Source: Massilia atriviolacea (GTDB lineage: Bacteria > Pseudomonadota > Gammaproteobacteria > Burkholderiales > Burkholderiaceae_D). Taken from it: a DNA stretch of 64,000 nucleotides. Positions within the stretch are counted from its first letter, which is position 1. Every line of letters starts with the position of its first letter. The position numbers were made by a program, and so were the translations under genes. The notes beneath the pieces were generated by a model that was given only the letters and a program-made list of their open reading frames with translations, was not told the origin of the DNA and ran no database searches. Shown in pieces: positions 58,496 through 64,000 of this stretch. The DNA is taken from positions 248,001-312,000 of the forward strand of contig NZ_RXLQ01000008.1 of NCBI RefSeq assembly GCF_003953935.1, in the 5' to 3' direction.

Positions 58496-59482
58496 ATGAC
58501 CTTGTACAGTAAAATTATCGGCACCGGCAGCTATCTGCCGGCCAAGCGCGTCTCCAACGGCGACCTGACCGAGCAACTGGCGGCCAAGGGCATCGAAACC
58601 TCGGACGAGTGGATCGTCTCGCGCAGCGGCATTTCGAACCGCCATTACGCGGCGCCCGACGAGCTGTCCTCCGACCTGGCGGTCGCGGCCGCCAAACAGG
58701 CGCTGGACATGGCCGGCAAGCAGGCCGAAGACATCGACCTCGTCATCGTGGCCAGCTCGACGCCCGACTTCCACGGCAGCTTTCCCAGCACCGCCTGCAT
58801 CGTCCAGCGCAAGCTCGGCATGCATAACAACAGCGCCGCCTTCGATGTGCAGGCCGTCTGCAGCGGCTTCGTGTACGCGGTGTCGGTGGCGGACGCCTTC
58901 ATCAAGTCGGGCGCGCACAAGAACGTGCTGGTGATCGGCGCCGAAGTGTTTTCGCGCATCCTCGACTTTAACGACCGCACCACCTGCGTGCTGTTCGGCG
59001 ACGGCGCCGGCGCCATTGTCCTGACCGCCTCGGAAACGCCGGGCATCCTGTCGACCAAGCTGCACGCCGACGGCCGCCATGCGGACATCCTCAGCGTGCC
59101 GGGCACCCTGGCCGGCGGCGCCATCGCCGGCAGCGGTTTCCTGTACATGGACGGCCCGGCCGTCTTCAAGCTGGCTGTCACCGTGCTCGAACAGGTGGCC
59201 AAGGAAGTGCTGGAGCACGCCGGCATGGCGGCCGACAAGGTCGACTGGCTGGTGCCGCACCAGGCGAATATCCGCATCATGAAAAGCACGGCCAAGAAAC
59301 TCGGCTTGCCGCTCGAAAAAATGGTGGTCACGGTCGACCAGCATGGCAATACCTCGGCCGCCTCGATCCCGCTGGCGCTCGACATCGCCGTGCGCGACGG
59401 CCGCATCAAGGCCGGCGACAACGTCATGATGGAAGGCGTGGGCGGCGGCTTTACCTGGGGCGCCGTGCTGGCGCGCATGTAA
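58496..59482 (+). CDS. fabH: Beta-ketoacyl-ACP synthase III
   Basis: FabH starts fatty acid synthesis by joining acetyl-CoA to malonyl-ACP. The 328-residue protein shows the Cys-His-Asn triad: [23 protein letters not shown] and [13 protein letters not shown]. The C-terminus [13 protein letters not shown] is typical. It follows plsX by 10 bases, so it is cotranscribed. Confidence 0.97.
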   Translation: MTLYSKIIGTGSYLPAKRVSNGDLTEQLAAKGIETSDEWIVSRSGISNRHYAAPDELSSDLAVAAAKQALDMAGKQAEDIDLVIVASSTPDFHGSFPSTACIVQRKLGMHNNSAAFDVQAVCSGFVYAVSVADAFIKSGAHKNVLVIGAEVFSRILDFNDRTTCVLFGDGAGAIVLTASETPGILSTKLHADGRHADILSVPGTLAGGAIAGSGFLYMDGPAVFKLAVTVLEQVAKEVLEHAGMAADKVDWLVPHQANIRIMKSTAKKLGLPLEKMVVTVDQHGNTSAASIPLALDIAVRDGRIKAGDNVMMEGVGGGFTWGAVLARM

Positions 59483-59578
59483 GGGCCGCGCCCAGCCTGC
59501 CGCTCCCCCACATTTCTTGCCCGCACCAGTCCTTGGTGCGGATGCCGCCATAAAAACAAAACAGGAGGACATCATCCC

Positions 59579-60526
59579 ATGAGTAAATTCGCGTTCGTCT
59601 TTCCCGGCCAGGGTTCGCAAGCCATCGGCATGCTGAACGGCTTCGCCGGCAATCCCGTGGTCGAGCAAACCATCGCCGAAGCCAACGCAGCGCTCGGCTT
59701 CGACCTCGGCAAGCTGATCGCCGACGGTCCCAAGGAAGAGCTGGACCTGACCACCAACACCCAGCCGATCATGCTGACCGCCTCGGTCGCCGTGTACCGC
59801 GCCTGGATCGCGGCCGGCGGCGCCGTGCCGTCGGTGGTGGCCGGCCACAGCGTGGGCGAGTATTCGGCCCTGGTCGCCGCCGGCGTGATCGCCTTCAAGG
59901 ATGCGGTGCCGCTGGTGCGCTTCCGCGCCCAGGCCATGCAGGAAGCGGTGCCGGTCGGGCAGGGCGGCATGGCCGTGATCCTCGGCCTGGCGGCCGGCGA
60001 TGTGCGCGCAGTGTGCGCCGAGGCGGCCGCCGCCAGTCCGGGCGAGACGGTCGAGGCCGTCAATTTCAACGAACTGACCCAGATCGTGATCGCCGGCCAC
60101 AATGGTGCGGTCGAGCGCGCCTGCGAACTGGCCAAGGCCAAGGGCGCCAAGCGCGCCATGAAGCTGGCGGTGTCGGCGCCGTTCCATTCCTCGTTGCTGA
60201 AACCGGCGTCGGACCGCCTGCGCGACTACCTGAAGGACGTGCCTTTCGCCGCGCCGCGCATCGACTTGATCAACAACGTCGACGTGACTATCCTGAACGA
60301 TCCGGACGCGATCAAGGATGCGCTGGTGCGCCAGGCGGCCGGCGCGGTGCGCTGGGTCGAAACCATGCAAAAGATGGCGGCCGACGGCGTCGGCCTGGTG
60401 ATCGAATCGGCGCCGAGCAAGGTGCTGATCGGCATGGCCAAGCGCATCGATGCGCAACTGGTGGGCGAGGCGCTGGTCGATCAGGCTTCGCTGGAACGCG
60501 TATTGAGCAGCCTCAATCAGGCCTGA
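59579..60526 (+). CDS. fabD: Malonyl-CoA-ACP transacylase
   Basis: FabD moves malonyl from CoA to ACP. The 315-residue protein has FVFPGQGSQAIGML at its N-terminus, the nucleophile motif GHSVGEYSALVAAG, FRAQAMQEAVP (Arg) and VSAPFHSSL (His). AGGAGGA, 10 bases before ATG, is a strong ribosome site. A gap of 96 bases separates it from fabH. Confidence 0.97.
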   Translation: MSKFAFVFPGQGSQAIGMLNGFAGNPVVEQTIAEANAALGFDLGKLIADGPKEELDLTTNTQPIMLTASVAVYRAWIAAGGAVPSVVAGHSVGEYSALVAAGVIAFKDAVPLVRFRAQAMQEAVPVGQGGMAVILGLAAGDVRAVCAEAAAASPGETVEAVNFNELTQIVIAGHNGAVERACELAKAKGAKRAMKLAVSAPFHSSLLKPASDRLRDYLKDVPFAAPRIDLINNVDVTILNDPDAIKDALVRQAAGAVRWVETMQKMAADGVGLVIESAPSKVLIGMAKRIDAQLVGEALVDQASLERVLSSLNQA

Positions 60527-60572
60527 TCCGGTCAAGCGCAGTATCGCGCAACATTCGAACAAAAGGATATCA

Positions 60573-61310
60573 ATGAATCTGGAAAATCAAGTCGCCCTGG
60601 TTACGGGCGCATCGCGCGGCATCGGCAAGGCCATCGCACTCGAACTGGCCCGCCAGGGCGCCAAGGTGGTCGGCACCGCCACCAGCGCCGCCGGCGCCGA
60701 GGCCATCTCGGCCTACCTGGCCGAGTTCGGCGGCAAGGGCACGGTCCTGAATGTGACCGACGCGGCGGCCTGCGCGGCAGTCATCGACGAGGTGCAGAAG
60801 GGTTTCGGCAGCCTGTCGATCCTGGTCAACAATGCCGGCATCACCCAGGACCAACTGGCCATGCGCATGAAGGACGAGGAATGGGACAGCGTCATCGCCA
60901 CCAACCTGTCGGCCGTGGGGCGCCTGTCGCGCGCGGTCCTGCGCGGGATGATGAAAGCGAAGCATGGGCGTATCATTAATATCACCTCGGTGGTCGGCTC
61001 GGCCGGCAACGCGGGACAGATGAATTACGCGGCCGCCAAGGCCGGCGTGGCCGGCATGAGCCGGGCGCTGGCGCGCGAGATCGGCAGCCGCAACATTACG
61101 GTGAACTGCATCGCCCCGGGCTTTATCGATACCGATATGACCCGTGCCCTGAACGCCGAGCAGCACGCCGGCTTGCTGACGCAGATTCCGCTGGGGCGCC
61201 TGGGCGCGCCGGAAGACATCGCGCACGCGGTCGCCTTCCTGGCGGGGCCGCAGGCGGCGTATATCACGGGCACGACCCTGCACGTGAACGGCGGAATGTA
61301 TATGAATTGA
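60573..61310 (+). CDS. fabG: 3-oxoacyl-ACP reductase
   Basis: FabG reduces 3-oxoacyl-ACP with NADPH. The 245-residue short-chain dehydrogenase has the cofactor loop TGASRGIGKAIAL, NNAG, catalytic Ser in ITSVVGSAGN, and YAAAKAG with Tyr and Lys. It ends with ITGTTLHVNGGMYM. AAGGA lies 6 bases before ATG. Confidence 0.97.
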   Translation: MNLENQVALVTGASRGIGKAIALELARQGAKVVGTATSAAGAEAISAYLAEFGGKGTVLNVTDAAACAAVIDEVQKGFGSLSILVNNAGITQDQLAMRMKDEEWDSVIATNLSAVGRLSRAVLRGMMKAKHGRIINITSVVGSAGNAGQMNYAAAKAGVAGMSRALAREIGSRNITVNCIAPGFIDTDMTRALNAEQHAGLLTQIPLGRLGAPEDIAHAVAFLAGPQAAYITGTTLHVNGGMYMN

Positions 61311-61489
61311 TGTTGAAATCCCTTTGCCCGCTCCCATTTGCGAGCCTGCGCACGGAGAGAATAAAGGGAATTCTCGTCATTTAGCAGTATGATCGGTGGA
61401 ATTTGCGGCAGACACCGAAATTAGTTTTTCACCGCGCAAACCTGATAAAATGCGCGCACTTTCCGTAACACACACAATGGAGCCATAAC

Positions 61490-61729
61490 ATGTCGGATAT
61501 CGAACAACGCGTTAAAAAAATCGTCGCTGAGCAACTGGGCGTTGCAGAAGTAGACATCAAAATCGAATCCTCGTTCGTTGACGACCTCGGCGCAGATTCC
61601 CTCGACACCGTCGAACTGGTGATGGCGCTGGAAGACGAATTCGAAATGGAAATCCCTGACGAACAAGCTGAAAAGATCACCACCGTGAAACAGGCAATCG
61701 ACTACGCCACGGCGCACGTCAAGGCCTAA
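61490..61729 (+). CDS. acpP: Acyl carrier protein
   Basis: ACP carries growing acyl chains on a phosphopantetheine arm. The 79-residue acidic protein has [15 protein letters not shown] with the modified Ser37. The 179-base gap from fabG contains a TAAAAT box (about 61447) that may give acpP its own strong promoter. GGAG lies before ATG. Confidence 0.98.
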   Translation: MSDIEQRVKKIVAEQLGVAEVDIKIESSFVDDLGADSLDTVELVMALEDEFEMEIPDEQAEKITTVKQAIDYATAHVKA

Positions 61730-61756
61730 GTTTTACAATTTTCTCGGGAGAATCGC

Positions 61757-63004
61757 TTGAGCCGTTCACGAAATCGTCGTGTCGTCATCACCGGGCTGGG
61801 CGCCGTTTCACCAATCGGCAACACGGTTGCCGATACGTGGAACGCCGCACTGGCCGGCAAGTCGGGCATTGCCAACATCACCAGGTTTGATGCGCAGCCT
61901 TTTTCGACCCACTTCGCGGGCGAAGTCAAGGGTTTCAATATCGAGGATTACATCTCGGCCAAGGATGCCCGCCACATGGATACGTTTATCCATTACGGCA
62001 TGGCGGCGGGCATGCAGGCCATGCGCGACAGCGGACTGGTCGTCACCGAAGAGAATGCCGACCGCATCGGCGTGATCGTCGGGTCCGGCATCGGCGGCCT
62101 GCCGCTGATCGAAGACACCAAGGAAGATTACAGCAAGCGCGGCCCGCGCCGCATTTCGCCGTTCTTCGTCCCGGCCTCGATCATTAATATGATTTCGGGC
62201 AACCTGTCGATCGAATACGGCTTGCGCGGACCGAACCTGGCCATCGTCACGGCCTGCACCACCGGCCTGCACAGCATCGGCGCGGCCGGCCGCCTGATCG
62301 AGTACGGCGATGCCGACGTGATGATCGCCGGCGGCGCCGAAGCGACCATTTCGCCGCTGGGCCTGGGCGGTTTCGCCTCGGCACGCGCGCTGTCCTCGCG
62401 CAACGACGATCCGGCCACCGCCTCGCGTCCCTGGGACGTCGACCGCGACGGCTTCGTGCTGGGCGAAGGCGCCGGCGTGATGGTGCTGGAAGAATACGAG
62501 CACGCCAAGGCGCGCGGCGCCAGAATCTACGCCGAGCTGCTCGGCTTCGGCATGAGCGCCGACGCGTATCACATGACGGCCCCGGTCGAAGACGGCAGCG
62601 GCGCCAGCCGCTGCATGAAGTCGGCCCTGGCCAATGCCGGCGTCAACGCCGACCAGGTCAATTATGTGAATGCGCACGGCACCTCGACGCCGCAGGGCGA
62701 CGTGGCCGAAGTGCAGGGCCTGAAGAAGACCTTCGGCGAGCATGCCGCCAAGCTGGTCGTGAACTCGACCAAGTCGATGACCGGCCACCTGCTGGGCGGC
62801 GCCGGCGGGCTGGAAGCGGTGTTTACCGTGCTGGCGATGCATCACCAGATCTCGCCGCCGACGATCAACATCTTCAAGCAGGACCCCGCTTGCGACCTGG
62901 ACTTCTGCGCCAACACGGCGCGCGAGATGAAGATCGACATCGCGGTGAAGAACTCCTTCGGCTTCGGTGGCACCAACGGCACCCTGGTCTTCGGCAGGGC
63001 CTGA
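61757..63004 (+). CDS. fabF: Beta-ketoacyl-ACP synthase II
   Basis: FabF extends acyl-ACP by two carbons. The 415-residue protein has [16 protein letters not shown], the nucleophile in [10 protein letters not shown], His in VNAHGTSTP and [15 protein letters not shown], and FGFGGTNG. No ATG fits the family start; TTG 61757 does, with GGGAG six bases upstream. A weak start may match its level to demand. It lies 27 bases after acpP. Confidence 0.96.
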   Translation: MSRSRNRRVVITGLGAVSPIGNTVADTWNAALAGKSGIANITRFDAQPFSTHFAGEVKGFNIEDYISAKDARHMDTFIHYGMAAGMQAMRDSGLVVTEENADRIGVIVGSGIGGLPLIEDTKEDYSKRGPRRISPFFVPASIINMISGNLSIEYGLRGPNLAIVTACTTGLHSIGAAGRLIEYGDADVMIAGGAEATISPLGLGGFASARALSSRNDDPATASRPWDVDRDGFVLGEGAGVMVLEEYEHAKARGARIYAELLGFGMSADAYHMTAPVEDGSGASRCMKSALANAGVNADQVNYVNAHGTSTPQGDVAEVQGLKKTFGEHAAKLVVNSTKSMTGHLLGGAGGLEAVFTVLAMHHQISPPTINIFKQDPACDLDFCANTAREMKIDIAVKNSFGFGGTNGTLVFGRA

Positions 63005-63066
63005 GCCCCTGGCGCACCCCTGTCCAGGGGGCAATGACGCGCAGGAAAATATTCGCGTCCTAGTCT

Positions 63067-63093
63067 GAACTTTCGGCGTCCGCACTTGTCTCA
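63067..63093 (+). promoter_or_regulatory. Sigma-E-type promoter P1, upstream of the YgfX-like gene
   Basis: GAACTT (63067-63072) and TCTCA (63089-63093) are separated by 16 bases, the RpoE consensus spacing (GAACTT-N16-TCTAA/TCTGA). It lies 90 bases before the chosen YgfX-like start and just after the fabF hairpin (63005-63032). Confidence 0.55.
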
Positions 63094-63156
63094 AGTGTGG
63101 GCGTCGATGAAACGCCGGCGGCACTCGCCGGGGTCCGATCTGCCCAGTGCACCGTG

Positions 63157-63690
63157 ATGCACTGGCGCCCCGCAGCACCTTTCCTACTGATTATGTCGAT
63201 TGCGGTTTCCGCCTGCATCAGGCCGTCGCGCTTGTTGCGTCTGGTCCTGCTTGGCTATGCCGCGCTCCATCTGGCTGTGGCCCTTGCGCTCGTCTGGCGC
63301 TGGGCCGCGGGCATGGGCGCGGCCGGCGTTTGGACGGCAGTGTCCGCCGGGGCTTGCGCCTTGGCAGCATTGCTTGCATGGAGGGCATCGGCACAGGGGG
63401 AAATGCGGCGCAGGATTGATATTTCTGGACTCGGCGAGATTCGCCTGACGGTACAACAGAGCTTGGGCGCAGTACCGGTCCAGGCAGATGTGCTGCAATT
63501 GCTTCCCGGATCGACTATGTGGCAACACAGCCTGCTCCTGCTGCTGGGTTCACCCGACAGCAAGCGCATTCTTGTGCAGTGCATCTGGCCGGACAGCATG
63601 CCCCGCGCGCAGTTCCGGGCAGTATCGGTGGCGCTCAGGGCCATTGCCGGGCGGGACAAACAATTTGTCGGAAATAACAAAATACTTTGA
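63157..63690 (+). CDS. YgfX/CptA-like membrane protein
   Basis: The roughly 177-residue protein has two adjacent membrane segments (LLRLVLLGYAALHLAVALALVW and VWTAVSAGACALAALLAW), then a soluble part: ISGLGEIRLTVQQ, LLPGSTMWQHSLLLLL and FRAVSVALRAIAGRD. This resembles YgfX (CptA), a membrane protein linked to inhibition of cell division in E. coli. Starts at 63097 (GTG) and 63193 are possible; I picked ATG 63157. Between fabF and rpoE this position is common for a hypothetical gene in betaproteobacteria. Its stop overlaps the -35 of the rpoE promoter. Confidence 0.65.
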   Translation: MHWRPAAPFLLIMSIAVSACIRPSRLLRLVLLGYAALHLAVALALVWRWAAGMGAAGVWTAVSAGACALAALLAWRASAQGEMRRRIDISGLGEIRLTVQQSLGAVPVQADVLQLLPGSTMWQHSLLLLLGSPDSKRILVQCIWPDSMPRAQFRAVSVALRAIAGRDKQFVGNNKIL

Positions 63691-63715
63691 ACTTATTGCA
63701 AGCGGCCAACTCTAA
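63689..63715 (+). promoter_or_regulatory. Sigma-E autoregulatory promoter P2 of rpoE
   Basis: GAACTT (63689-63694), 16 bases, then TCTAA (63711-63715) fits the RpoE consensus. It lies 45 bases before the rpoE GTG and would start transcription near 63722. It indicates that RpoE activates its own operon. Confidence 0.8.
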
Positions 63716-63759
63716 CGACGTAGGGACGGTTCGCTGCCGCAGCCAAGAGGGCAGGGTCA

Positions 63760-64000
63760 GTGACGACAGAACGCGAGTGTGATCAACTGCTGGTTGAGCG
63801 CGTCCAGGCTGGCGAGAGGCAGGCGTTCGACCTGCTGGTCAGTAAATATCAGCGCAGGCTGATGCGGCTGGTGTCGCGCCTGGTGCATGATCCGGCCGAA
63901 GCCGAGGACGTCGTTCAAGAAACATTTATCAAGGCTTATCGTGCCTTGCGGCACTTCAGGGGGGATTCCGCTTTCTATACCTGGCTGTACCGGATCGGAA
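63760..64000 (+). CDS. rpoE: Sigma-E factor RpoE (5' part, cut by window end)
   Basis: Only the first 80 codons are in the window. They show region 2 of an extracytoplasmic-function sigma factor: DQLLVERVQAGERQAFDLLV, VSRLVHDPAEAEDVVQETFI, KAYRALRHFRGDSAFYTWL. This is close to RpoE/AlgU. The start is GTG 63760, preceded by AGGGCAGG. RpoE responds to envelope stress; anti-sigma genes should follow outside the window. Confidence 0.93.
   Translation, partial: MTTERECDQLLVERVQAGERQAFDLLVSKYQRRLMRLVSRLVHDPAEAEDVVQETFIKAYRALRHFRGDSAFYTWLYRIG

Overview
The window looks like a piece of chromosome from a high-GC betaproteobacterium of the Oxalobacteraceae (Massilia / Duganella / Janthinobacterium relatives). 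The evidence is an earP-efp pair with EF-P Arg32, a PEP-CTERM protein, the betaproteobacterial order yceD-rpmF-plsX-fabH-fabD-fabG-acpP-fabF-rpoE, and very high GC3. I see no phage, insertion sequence, CRISPR array or rRNA. Genus is an inference from gene content.

Layout. 1-2.3 kb: tRNA-Ala(GGC), tRNA-Glu(TTC), the EF-P rhamnosyltransferase gene earP and its substrate gene efp. 2.3-5.9 kb: a leftward four-gene cassette (TagH-like protein without an FHA domain, PP2C phosphatase, Ser/Thr kinase, TssQ-like lipoprotein) resembling the post-translational control module of a type VI secretion system, but with no structural T6SS genes beside it. 6-17.3 kb: dbpA, tRNA-fMet, several unknown small genes, a periplasmic solute-binding protein coupled to a methyltransferase, and sbcDC. 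17.5-24.5 kb: a 903-residue ankyrin protein, a multi-PAS diguanylate cyclase and a divergent unknown helical protein. 24.7-34 kb: a DUF349 protein, moaE, crcB, a YiaA-like membrane protein, an exported M1 aminopeptidase and clpB behind a sigma-32-type promoter. 34-43 kb: a PEP-CTERM metalloprotease, a membrane-anchored protein with a response-regulator receiver at the end of a roughly 500-residue predicted helical rod, the large catalase KatE, a questin-oxidase-family protein and a membrane-anchored beta-propeller protein. 43-50 kb: a divergent AraC regulator and Fsr-like MFS exporter, rraA, and a tandem pair of Cache-HAMP membrane sensors that lack any output domain, followed by a DUF4388-like gene. 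50.6-56.1 kb: aceA, rlmJ with an extra basic tail, an EAL/HDOD protein, an RsmI-like methyltransferase and maf. 56.3-63 kb: the yceD-rpmF-fatty-acid synthesis cluster. 63-64 kb: a YgfX-like gene and the start of rpoE, with two sigma-E-type promoters.

Gene-poor stretches. 5872-6179 holds a putative operator region before the T6SS-like cassette. 23481-23877 is the divergent region between the diguanylate cyclase and the helical protein; it carries a TGTCGGA-N3-CTTTACA motif that recurs before the PEP-CTERM gene. 48505-48882 and 49960-50626 hold duplicated, structured leaders of the two Cache-HAMP genes; the second also holds the aceA upstream region. Remaining gaps are shorter and mostly contain terminators or ordinary promoter regions.

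How the genes work together. EarP modifies the EF-P made next door. PppA, PpkA, TagH-like and TssQ-like proteins probably form one signalling unit. SbcC and SbcD form one nuclease. PlsX, FabH, FabD, FabG, ACP and FabF make and hand over fatty acyl chains for phospholipids. The best candidates for something undescribed are the receiver-on-a-rod protein, the output-less sensor pair with its covarying RNA leader, and the shared motif upstream of the PEP-CTERM gene and the helical protein gene.
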